This document shows positions 39,895-48,615 of a DNA stretch of 48,615 nucleotides, piece after piece. Each line of letters begins with the position of its first letter. Positions within the stretch are counted from its first letter, which is position 1. This DNA is from Clostridiales bacterium (GTDB taxonomy: Bacteria > Bacillota > Clostridia > Peptostreptococcales > Anaerovoracaceae). The stretch lies in the NCBI GenBank assembly GCA_012838265.1, contig DUPP01000085.1:1-48615 (forward strand), in the 5' to 3' direction. The notes beneath the pieces are model-generated. The model saw nothing but the letters and a program-made list of their open reading frames with translations. It was not told where the DNA came from and ran no database searches. Both the position numbers and the translations under genes were made by a program.

Positions 39895-40080
39895 CTTTAC
39901 TCCTTTTATGCTCTTTTTTTATTATTCCAATTTGATTTCATCTGTACTGATTTTATCTGTATTGATTTTGCCTGTTATGGTTTTACCTGTATCTGTTTTT
40001 TCTCTCTTTTATCCTTGTTTTATCCCTTGATAAATTTACCCATTGAAAAATTGCTTCTCATAGCTTTTCATAGGATAAAA

Positions 40081-40105
40081 AAGAAGGCTGAAAAAGAGCC
40101 TTCTT
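40081..40105 (-). terminator. Hairpin AAGAAGGCT/AGCCTTCTT with T-run on reverse strand
   Basis: Inverted repeat; TTTTTT on the minus side. Confidence 0.65.
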
Positions 40106-40675
40106 AGCGTCTGATTATAACTTCAATGTTATGTTCTCAATATTAAACTTTAATTAAATCCGGTTATGAATTATTGTTCATTTAAAACTAATGCAAGCTT
40201 CTACCTGCTGAGGTGTATTTCTTATACACTAATTATTTCTTGAATTATTATATTCTAAATTTATGCCGTTGTCAAATAATTTAGCTGTTATTTATGAGCG
40301 ACTTATGATAATGACACGTTGAAATTTTTTTATTAGAAGTTTCTTGTGCCTCCTCCCCTTTATGTCTTTATCATACAAATAAAATTACTTTAATACATAT
40401 CAATATAGCTGGTTATAATCTTTTTATAATAAATGTGGTGCTGACTTTATAAATTCGCATCCCGTATATACGCCTCATTTCGCCTTCAATCGTCTAATTG
40501 CGATATACTCTTATCGAAAGATTGCATCTCCCAATACCCAGTTAGCAGGAGGTTTTCCCCAGGAGCTCAAAGTGGTGATCCGCATATCTCCTATATTTCA
40601 ACATTAATCGTCAATTTACGATATACTCTATCAGGAGAATCCAGCCTTGATACCCTCTTGTTCAGGAGTTCGGAT

Positions 40676-40714
40676 CCTCTTGACTGCCAGTCAAGCGCGC
40701 TCCCAACTGCGCTA
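40676..40714 (-). repeat. Partial tRNA-Ala copy (39 bp; D-arm, anticodon arm)
   Basis: Identical to 42588-42626 except 2 positions. Confidence 0.8.
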
Positions 40715-41116
40715 GAAACACATCCCATAAAAAAACTGCATAACATATTAAACCAGCTACATGTTATGCAGTAATTTTTTATTTCAAACTATACATACAA
40801 TTGAAAGATATTAACACTATCACAGTATTTTACTTACTATTTAATTTGAAGTTTTACTGCATGTGCAGACGTTGCGAAATTTGTATTATATGTGGAAACT
40901 TTCCATTGTGGCCATTTTGACTCAACTTCATTTTTGATAGACTTATAGTCTGGCGAGTATCCTTTTGCCTGAGTCTCCTCTTTTAAATAAAAATTAATTG
41001 ATTACGAAATTTGAGATAAAGCTTCAGTTTATTTATATGTCGTCAAATTATTTTTTATAGGATATAATTATTATAGATTACATTTATTGGAGTTCGCACC
41101 AATGAAAGGAGATTAC

Positions 41117-41861
41117 ATGAAAGATAATCAAATTAGTTTTTCAATACAAGGGGATGTCGAAGGATATATTACATTCGAATGACCCTTTTGCGGGTCTGAG
41201 TTTAAGCTTCGTTCTGGTGAGATTCAGGACGAGAACCATCCATTTGACGATTTGTTCTGCCCGTATTGCGGCTTAACAAAACAAAAAGATTATTTTTATT
41301 CAAAAGATGTTGTTAAAAAAATTGAAGCACTTGCAACAAACTATTTAATTGAAAATATAAACAAAGCATTCGGTAATATGAAAAAATCTTTTAATAGGTC
41401 AAATAGCGTTATAAAAATAGAATACAAACCGCTAAGAAAAGTAAACATTCCAGAAATAAGTGAAAAAGATACGGCAGAAATGATTTTTAAATGCCCATGT
41501 GCTAGACATTTTAAAGTTCTTTATTGCGCCCGGTGCGACAGTCACTTCAACAAATATTACAAATGTAAATAATAACAAAGATTTACTTGACTTACTAAGG
41601 CAAGCAATTAATAATGTGCAACTAATCGGCATACCGGATGAAGATAAAGCAAATTTGAACGATGATTTAGAAATAATCATCGAGCAGGTTTCTTCAGGGT
41701 CGCCAAAGAAAACAAGAATATTAAAAGCCCTAGAAGGAATAAAGAAGTTTATGTCAGAATTGAGTATGAAGCTTGCTGTTACTCAGGCAGCAAGTGCTGT
41801 AACGGGATTTGATTGGCATGCGTTAATAAAATCCATAGAATTGTTTGTATGTAATCTCTAG
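41117..41861 (+). pseudogene. Zinc-ribbon protein with in-frame TGA (41180) and a probable frameshift near 41530-41560
   Basis: MKDNQISFSIQGDVEGYITFE[TGA]PFCGSEFKL...FCPYCGL...; second half in another frame (ATVTSTNITNVNNNKDLLDLL...). Confidence 0.6.
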
Positions 41862-41885
41862 AGTTATAATTTAAAGGAGAAATCA

Positions 41886-42191
41886 ATGCGAATAACCTAT
41901 TGCAACATAACTGAAGAAACAAAAGAACGGTATTATCTTTTACACAAATTGGGAGTCATCAATTATGACTTGAAATCATGTATCGAGTTAATAAACAATT
42001 GCACTTCTAACTCACCTCCTCTGATTTTGTATTGTTCAAAACAATTATATATTCATATTAACGAAGCGTTTAAATACTTAAATAAAAACTGGGACCATTA
42101 TAAGAAATACATTAATACTGCAATTACTGACCAGATAAGCTTTTATACTGTTTGCTTCCAATCTCAAGTCTCATCGCAGGTGTCACTTTGA
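41886..42191 (+). CDS. Hypothetical protein (101 aa)
   Basis: RBS aaaggagaaatca; follows the zinc-ribbon gene. Confidence 0.55.
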   Translation: MRITYCNITEETKERYYLLHKLGVINYDLKSCIELINNCTSNSPPLILYCSKQLYIHINEAFKYLNKNWDHYKKYINTAITDQISFYTVCFQSQVSSQVSL

Positions 42192-42479
42192 CGCCATTTT
42201 TACGTAAAACTCGCATTAGTTTTCACATAGATAACAGATTTTATATCCTTGTGAATATCCTTGCGATTTTTTATGATTTTGCGGTTATTTTATTGGATAT
42301 TATTCGTATAAACTGTTGAAAATCAAAATTAAAATTAACATGCTATGTGATCTCACAAAGCATTTTAATTATGATTCTTAATGATAATTGTCCTTTTTCG
42401 ATTCTATGATTTAATTATATCATAAAAATGCCGTACATGTTTAAATTTCAACATTTTTAAGGTTATTTGAATAAGAAAA

Positions 42480-42512
42480 GCCGCAGAAAAAATCCGTTTT
42501 CTTCTGCGACTT
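42480..42512 (-). terminator. Terminator GTCGCAGAA/TTCTGCGGC after tRNA-Ala
   Basis: Inverted repeat with TTTTC on minus strand. Confidence 0.65.
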
Positions 42513-42557
42513 TATCTACAGTCTGAGACACCTATCAATTGATAGGTGTCTTCATTT

Positions 42558-42633
42558 TGGTGGAGAATAGGGGGTTCGAACCCCTGACCTCTTGACTGCC
42601 AGTCAAACGCGCTCCCAACTGCGCCAATTCCCC
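42558..42633 (-). tRNA. tRNA-Ala (anticodon GGC), CCA encoded
   Basis: Cloverleaf: GGGGAAT/ATTCTCC acceptor, TTTGA-CTGGCAG-TCAAG anticodon arm, AGGGG-TTCGAAC-CCCCT T-arm. Confidence 0.9.
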
Positions 42634-42672
42634 GCATTATATAAAATTCATTGAGCTGTGTTGTATCAGTTG

Positions 42673-42689
42673 CGCTCCCAACTGCGCCA
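42673..42689 (-). repeat. tRNA D-arm fragment (TGGCGCAGTTGGGAGCG)
   Basis: 17-nt match to tRNA-Ala, preceded by GGGCTTA. Confidence 0.6.
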
Positions 42690-43236
42690 TAAGCCCATAT
42701 TGTTTTATATCCTATGCATTTATTTTAAATGCATTATTGCAAGTAATATTATCAAAGATTTTATTTGTTTTGTCAATGCCTTTTAGGAAATTAGCTATTA
42801 TGAGCATTGTTCTTGCTCAGGAACTTACAAGTTTAGCAACTTACAAAAGGCATTGTAGCCATGGTCATAGGTTCGGAATCATGTAGTGTGGTCTAATGTC
42901 AGCACCTTCGGGAGGCATTGTTACCATTGGGCTTAGGTTCGGTTCTGATATTATAAAGCGGAACACAATGATAATGACAAGTATGGTGTGAAGTAATCAT
43001 AGTTTAGTTATAAATTGAAAAGCGGACATATATATGAATACATATCCGCTTATACTTGTGCTTTATACTTTACTTATACTAATTGGATCAGATTAAATTA
43101 CCTATTAGAACATTTAAATCATACATATCAGATTTTGGTCATATTAAATCTATTATACATATCAGTTATAGTAATTGGTTAATTAATCTGATGATTTAAC
43201 TACTATCTAATGATATTTCATCTATTCATATTTCAA

Positions 43237-43605
43237 CTATCTCACAGGGATTATTTCTAGCCAGTATCCGTCAGGATCGCAAATAAAGTAAATGCCCATT
43301 GTGGGATTCTCATAGCAGATACAGCCCATTTCCTTATGTTTGGCATATGCAGCATCATAATCATCGACTGTAAATGCGATATGGTTCTCATTGTCTCCAA
43401 GATCATATGGTTCTTTTCGATCACGCAGCCAGGTCAACTCAATCTGATGCTCGGAATTTTCATTGGCGATGTATACCAGTATAAAGGAGCCATCTTGTGC
43501 AGTTTTTCTCCTTACTTCCTTTAAATTAAGCGCTTCTTCATAAAACTTTAGTGATTTCTCCAGATCTAGTACATTGATGTTATTGTGTACAAGCTTAAAT
43601 TCCAT
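43237..43605 (-). CDS. VOC/glyoxalase I family protein
   Basis: HNNINVLDLEKSLKFYEEALNLKEVRR; YFICDPDGYWLEIIPV. Confidence 0.9.
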   Translation of the reverse strand: MEFKLVHNNINVLDLEKSLKFYEEALNLKEVRRKTAQDGSFILVYIANENSEHQIELTWLRDRKEPYDLGDNENHIAFTVDDYDAAYAKHKEMGCICYENPTMGIYFICDPDGYWLEIIPVR

Positions 43606-43850
43606 TTACCCATCCGCCTTTCCCTTGTTTTAATTCAAAGTAACAACCACGCCATATATCAAAAGGCATGATTATATATACCCTATAAAGCAATAGTTAT
43701 ACATATACTACCATAAAACTCAAAACCATTAAACAGAAAGTATCTCTTAATATTGTCAATTCGCATTTGCCCAGTGCCACCTTATACTTTTGTTATTGAG
43801 TTCAGGAATATATATGTCGCTGTCAAGTAAAGTTGGATCATAGTCTATCT

Positions 43851-46800
43851 TTATTCTTTTGCTATGGAAATTAAGAAGGTATGTAGTTTTTCCTCTAATA
43901 GTATTTCATTTGCTTTTATAATAGGCTCTGAATGAAAGCGTCTTCGCATTACTCCGTTATTCAGGAAGTTATCGATTGCCACCAGGTTCATGCCTTGATG
44001 ATGAGCCATGAATGATCTTACGATACTGTAATTTCTCAAAGTAACTGAATTAGGTACATTAAAGTCGATTGCCTCATAGTAACCATATTGACCGTATGCT
44101 CCCATATGTTTAAGCCTTTTTAGATTCTGAATGGTTTCATCCGCTGCAAAATCTAAAGCAAGAATTGATGCGTACGGTGCTGCCACCGCAGGATCACCTT
44201 TTAACGGCTGTAAACGGAGCTCAGGTATGCCGAAAGCTTTGTATTGATAGTTGGAATCCAGATCGAAACAATAATATTGTGATTCAGAAACTCCCCACGG
44301 GATATTCTTTTTATTCCCATAATTAATATGCTGCCGTACAGCCGCTTTAGCAATTTCCGAAAATACAGAACCTTCATATTCTTTCATAACCAAATTAGGC
44401 ATCAGGTATTCGAACATCGTTCCACTCCAGGATACAAATGTCGGTATCCCTTCTACCTTAGTAAGAGGCCTACCTAACTTATACCAATGTTTTACCGGAA
44501 TCTCCCCTCTTGCAATGGCGAGAAAACTGGTAAGCATTGATTCTGAAGCCAAAAGGTCATAACAGCCTGAATCAAGTGTCTGAGTGGGAACATGGTAGCC
44601 GATGTGGAAGAGCATTCTCTTCTTTGAAAATAAGGGTCGAAAATCAACTGCATTTAGCATGTTATCGATTATGCTGCAAAGAGTGTCTATCTTTTGCATT
44701 TGCTCCACCGCATATCGTTGATTTGATTGTGCCATATCGTTCAAGGTAATAGACGTAGGTATATTTTCTTCCTCAAGTCCAAATTCCGTTATTTCACTGA
44801 TGATTGCTTTCGCCGCATCCTGCAGCTGTTCCACAGCACAAAGATCATCTGCGGTATGCTGTTTTTTTCCTTCTATCTCTTTATTTAATTCAATAATATC
44901 TTTCAAAAATTCCCCATAGGTTACATAAGTCTTATTAATGTCAATATTAACGTGTTTATCTGCTGATACCTTTTGCTTAAACTCTGACAGGATATTTTCA
45001 GGTAAGACAGGATAGTTCTTCTGTTCTATTAATCCATTCTTCAAGGTAATTAAATGCCCAAAGAAGTTACCGCTATCCACTGTTGATACATATTTGGGTT
45101 CCAATACTTTAAGGGTATTTATATCATACCAGTTATAAGGATGACCATTCCATTTAGGAAGAATGTTTACCGTATGCAGCAGCTTTTCCGTCGCATCCAG
45201 AGTGGAGCTTAATGTTTCAAACCCAAAGTCTCTTGCCGATAAAATAGAAAGAAATTGTAACCCAATATTTGTTGGTGAGGTTTTATGAGTAACCTTCTTT
45301 TTATCAGTTATTTGGTAGTTGTCAGGGCATAGCCAATTATTTTCTTCAGTGGAGAATTCTTTGAAAAAGCTCCAGGTATCCCTTGCCGTCTCAAGAAGCA
45401 TTTCCTTATCATCATTTTTTATAGGTCTTTCAACTGTTGGCCGACTTATGCAGTATGCTGGAAGGAATGACAGAGCCCAAAACAATGCGACTGCTGCATA
45501 AATCAGGGCGGCAGGCAGCGCTACTTGCTTGACATGGATTAGTGCAAACAGAACCGCGGCTGGTATCGATGAGCTCCACATATAGAGGAAATATCCTTTT
45601 ATCGTATTTGCCACAGACTTTTCTACCGTATCAGCGGAATTCCACATTAACAAATTCTTTTTACTTATGGTGAGTCGATATATGGTTCTTATAATAGCAT
45701 CAGCCGCTGTATATGCCCTGTATGGCAGTATTATTATATCAAGCAGAGACCTCAACAATATACTCACCATATCTCGATGTAATTTTTTATGAAGAATAGC
45801 AAAACTGGGCTGCCTAAGCTTATGGACAATAACCCGTGACAAAGAAATAATAATACTAAAAGCATCAGAAAAAAATACTAATGGCAGCCAGATATACCAT
45901 GCATCAGGCATAAATGTTATATTCAAGATGATGAACAGCACTTTGCATAAAGGGACAAGACTTCTCCTCATATTATCTAATATTTTCCACCTTGAGATTA
46001 GACTGAGACCATCTCCCTTTACAAGCCATGGTATCAACTGCCAATCTCCTCTGATCCAACGGTGTTCTCGTTTTATAAAGGAAATTACGCTGCCCGGAAA
46101 GTCATCCAGTATATTTGCAGCACCAGTAAAAGCAGTTCTAACATAACAACTTTCTATTAGATCGTGACTAAGCACGCGGTTTTCCGAAAACTTATTGTTA
46201 AGAATTTTATGAAACACTTCAATATTATAAATACCTTTTCCTATATACGAACCTTCTCCAAAAACATCATGGTAAATATCCGAAATCATATCGGAGTAGT
46301 GAACCAAACCATCTTGCCCTCCTGCAAGTTTTGTAAACCTGCTGCTACTGCGGTCGCAGATATGGTTCCTGACGGAAGGCTGAATTATTGCATATCCTTC
46401 CTTTATCTTTTTCCCTGATTCATCTAAAATTGCATTATTTAAAGGATGGTGTATCATTCCCACAAGCTTAGCAGCGCTGTTCTGTACCAATGTAGAATCT
46501 GCATCTAAAGTGATTACATATTTAAATGTACCAATAAGGCTTTCATCGAAATTTATTAGAGAAAAGCTAGTATTCTCTTTAGGTGTTCCAGTAATATAGG
46601 CATTGAATTCTTCTAGTTTTCCCCGTTTCCGCTCCCAGCACATGTAGCAACCCTCTGACTCATTCCATTTTCGTTTTCGGAAAAATAATGAGAATCGTTG
46701 ATGAGCGCCAGGATACTGGGAATTCAGTTCACGTACATGCTTCTCAAGGGTTTTAGAAATTATCTCATCATTGGGTGTATGCAGCTCAGAGGAATCACAG

Positions 46801-48155
46801 TAATCAGCAAGGAGTGCAAAAAATAGATTACGCTGGCGATTAGCAAGATAATGACTGCGCAGCCGTTCCAAATATTCTAGCCCCTGCTGCCTCGAAAAAA
46901 GAATAATCGGCATTACGACAAATGTCCTTGCTTCATCCGGGATCCCTTTTGAATAATCCATAGAAGCCATTCTTTTTACGGGCACAAAACGTGTAAAAAT
47001 ATTATTGGTGATTTCTAAGGTAATACCAACTATGATAGGTAATGCTACAAAGAAAAGGACAATAGATTGATATGATAATGCCGGGAGATCATTTATCCAT
47101 AAGAAAAACAATCCACAAATAGTAATCAAAATCAAAGCTGCAGTGATCGCATAGCATTTGTCCTTTTTATTAGTATATTTTAATGTTTTGGATGACTCCT
47201 GTTTTTTAATTTTTGCTTTAAGGATTGAAAATCCTTTCCCTACTAGATAAGTTCCTACATGATTTGAATTATTCAAATCCTCCCGACCTTTTTCAGCTAG
47301 CCCCAAACATACTTCCCCAATTTCACTATCCTCCATGCCGTACTTGAGAGCAAGCTTTTCGGCAGTCTGACGATAATAGCTTCTGCTATCAGCATCCATT
47401 TTTGAATATATACCAGCAGGATCCTTTGACAGGAGTTCTTCTAGCTTAGACAAAGCTTCAAAATACTTTTCCTCATCCATTAGGCTAATCTCTTTCAGGC
47501 TAGTGGTAAGGGCTTGGACTTTTGATTCCAACATGGATTCAGTTTTTTCTTCCTTCTTAAAAACATCTATTACTTTTTTTCGATTATTAGCATCCATTCG
47601 ATACACAATGTCGTCTGAAATTTCCAAAAGCCGCTCTATTATGCACAAACTGATCATCTCTGGAAGTGTCCAAAGCTCCTTATCCGATAAATACAGATTA
47701 TCCTGATATGCCTTTATCATTAGAATAATGTTTTCCTCATCCAGGTGACCTCCTGACAAGGCTACCATTTCTCTTGCAATTACATAAATTCTCGGAAGTC
47801 CACGTTCCTCTGCGTTTTGCAAAACAGGTAGCATCCTATAACTTCCTGTTGTAATCTTTTTAATTTCGCGATACATCAATTGGAAATGGTCTAACAGCCA
47901 TTGCACTGAGGGCATAAGTTCAATAATATCCTCAGGCACTTCAGTTATATTATGACTGATTTCGTTCAGCTTCCTGTACGCGCTCCGAATGTGTTTTTTT
48001 ATAACCGGATTGTATTTTTTCCACTTAACATTCTTATGACCGTAGGACAAGTTCTTCATTTGTTCTTCCCAGGCCTTCGCTGCTAAAGATTCCGCCACCT
48101 CATTAGATATCACATTATAACGATCTTTATTTTGATTTATTTTATTAGGCAGCAT
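43851..48155 (-). CDS. Cyclic beta-1,2-glucan synthase-like protein (GT84-type + glucoamylase-like domain), lacking C-terminal GH94 region
   Basis: FKYVITLDADSTLV, HRWIRGDWQL, WGVSESQYYCFDLDSNYQYKAFG; 1434 aa. Confidence 0.85.
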   Translation of the reverse strand: MLPNKINQNKDRYNVISNEVAESLAAKAWEEQMKNLSYGHKNVKWKKYNPVIKKHIRSAYRKLNEISHNITEVPEDIIELMPSVQWLLDHFQLMYREIKKITTGSYRMLPVLQNAEERGLPRIYVIAREMVALSGGHLDEENIILMIKAYQDNLYLSDKELWTLPEMISLCIIERLLEISDDIVYRMDANNRKKVIDVFKKEEKTESMLESKVQALTTSLKEISLMDEEKYFEALSKLEELLSKDPAGIYSKMDADSRSYYRQTAEKLALKYGMEDSEIGEVCLGLAEKGREDLNNSNHVGTYLVGKGFSILKAKIKKQESSKTLKYTNKKDKCYAITAALILITICGLFFLWINDLPALSYQSIVLFFVALPIIVGITLEITNNIFTRFVPVKRMASMDYSKGIPDEARTFVVMPIILFSRQQGLEYLERLRSHYLANRQRNLFFALLADYCDSSELHTPNDEIISKTLEKHVRELNSQYPGAHQRFSLFFRKRKWNESEGCYMCWERKRGKLEEFNAYITGTPKENTSFSLINFDESLIGTFKYVITLDADSTLVQNSAAKLVGMIHHPLNNAILDESGKKIKEGYAIIQPSVRNHICDRSSSRFTKLAGGQDGLVHYSDMISDIYHDVFGEGSYIGKGIYNIEVFHKILNNKFSENRVLSHDLIESCYVRTAFTGAANILDDFPGSVISFIKREHRWIRGDWQLIPWLVKGDGLSLISRWKILDNMRRSLVPLCKVLFIILNITFMPDAWYIWLPLVFFSDAFSIIISLSRVIVHKLRQPSFAILHKKLHRDMVSILLRSLLDIIILPYRAYTAADAIIRTIYRLTISKKNLLMWNSADTVEKSVANTIKGYFLYMWSSSIPAAVLFALIHVKQVALPAALIYAAVALFWALSFLPAYCISRPTVERPIKNDDKEMLLETARDTWSFFKEFSTEENNWLCPDNYQITDKKKVTHKTSPTNIGLQFLSILSARDFGFETLSSTLDATEKLLHTVNILPKWNGHPYNWYDINTLKVLEPKYVSTVDSGNFFGHLITLKNGLIEQKNYPVLPENILSEFKQKVSADKHVNIDINKTYVTYGEFLKDIIELNKEIEGKKQHTADDLCAVEQLQDAAKAIISEITEFGLEEENIPTSITLNDMAQSNQRYAVEQMQKIDTLCSIIDNMLNAVDFRPLFSKKRMLFHIGYHVPTQTLDSGCYDLLASESMLTSFLAIARGEIPVKHWYKLGRPLTKVEGIPTFVSWSGTMFEYLMPNLVMKEYEGSVFSEIAKAAVRQHINYGNKKNIPWGVSESQYYCFDLDSNYQYKAFGIPELRLQPLKGDPAVAAPYASILALDFAADETIQNLKRLKHMGAYGQYGYYEAIDFNVPNSVTLRNYSIVRSFMAHHQGMNLVAIDNFLNNGVMRRRFHSEPIIKANEILLEEKLHTFLISIAKE

Positions 48156-48365
48156 GTTTTCCCCCTCTCTTTAAGTAAACCTTAAAAATTTTTTATCATC
48201 GCATTTTCTATCGACCTTACTATTGTTATGAACAGAGGGCTTGGTTAATGTCGATTTCTACTTAGGTTTACTTGAAGATTGCATGGTTTAATCAGGTAAA
48301 CATGGACCATTATGTTTTTGCACATAAAAAAACCGCCAAAGGTATATAAACCAATGACGGTTTTG

Positions 48366-48606
48366 CAAACTCGAAAACAACTTTGTAAGTTTGAACAAAC
48401 TCGAGTGTAAAGAAACAATAAATGTCCAGTTACAAATAAGTTTGCTCACGTAGTTACAAAGTTTGCTCGTGTTGAAATGTAGTTGTTTCAAGGCTTCTCG
48501 CTGTTTCTTCCCTTGTAGTGACAAAGTTTGCTCGCGGGTTTTATTACCTTAAAAAATATAAAAAAAGATATAAAAAATGAGAAAATGACAAGCGAGTTTG
48601 CTCGTG
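48366..48606. repeat. Cluster of GTTTGCTCGYG / CAAACTCG repeats at right edge
   Basis: At least four forward and two inverse copies. Confidence 0.75.
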
Positions 48607-48615
48607 AGCAGTGAA

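Noticed and set aside
41180-41200. Confident bacterial SECIS after the TGA
   Set aside because: Stem is only 5 bp and starts within the TGA; no canonical apical loop, so not claimed as selenoprotein.
40441-42700. CRISPR array
   Set aside because: Repeats are few, diverged and irregularly spaced; no cas genes.
48288-48524. 78-aa reverse ORF
   Set aside because: Covers the repeat cluster and a terminator-like hairpin; no family features.

Overview
48.6 kb of low-GC Firmicutes/Clostridia-type chromosome from an anaerobe. Main content: (i) a 5'-truncated view of nfo (endonuclease IV) at the left edge; (ii) a hydrogenase-maturation operon, TM1266-family regulator-hydE-hydG-hydF, behind a palindromic promoter and a terminator-bearing leader; (iii) anaerobic ribonucleotide reductase nrdD-nrdG; (iv) a thioredoxin-like/CcdA pair; (v) a glycyl-radical-enzyme (GRE) catabolic cluster (18.1-33.1 kb) whose GRE is split into two genes (754-aa barrel plus 94-aa glycyl-radical domain). 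It carries an activase, a CoA-acylating-type aldehyde dehydrogenase, an MFS transporter, a secondary-alcohol dehydrogenase, a phosphotransacylase-like gene and two sigma54 activators. Three near-identical -24/-12 sigma54 promoters (TGGCAT-N5-TTGCT) tie the units together; (vi) an FmdE plus Fe-complex-type ABC transporter operon; (vii) a ~2 kb island between an intact tRNA-Ala(GGC) and a 39-bp partial tRNA copy, carrying a zinc-ribbon gene with an in-frame TGA at a Cys position; (viii) a cyclic-glucan-synthase-like protein of only 1434 aa, and repeats at the right edge. The strongest candidate for something undescribed is the split-GRE / sigma54 regulon. The leader RNA upstream of hydEGF, the tRNA-bounded island and a recurrent hairpin element are secondary. 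No database search was possible; product calls are from recognisable family motifs.
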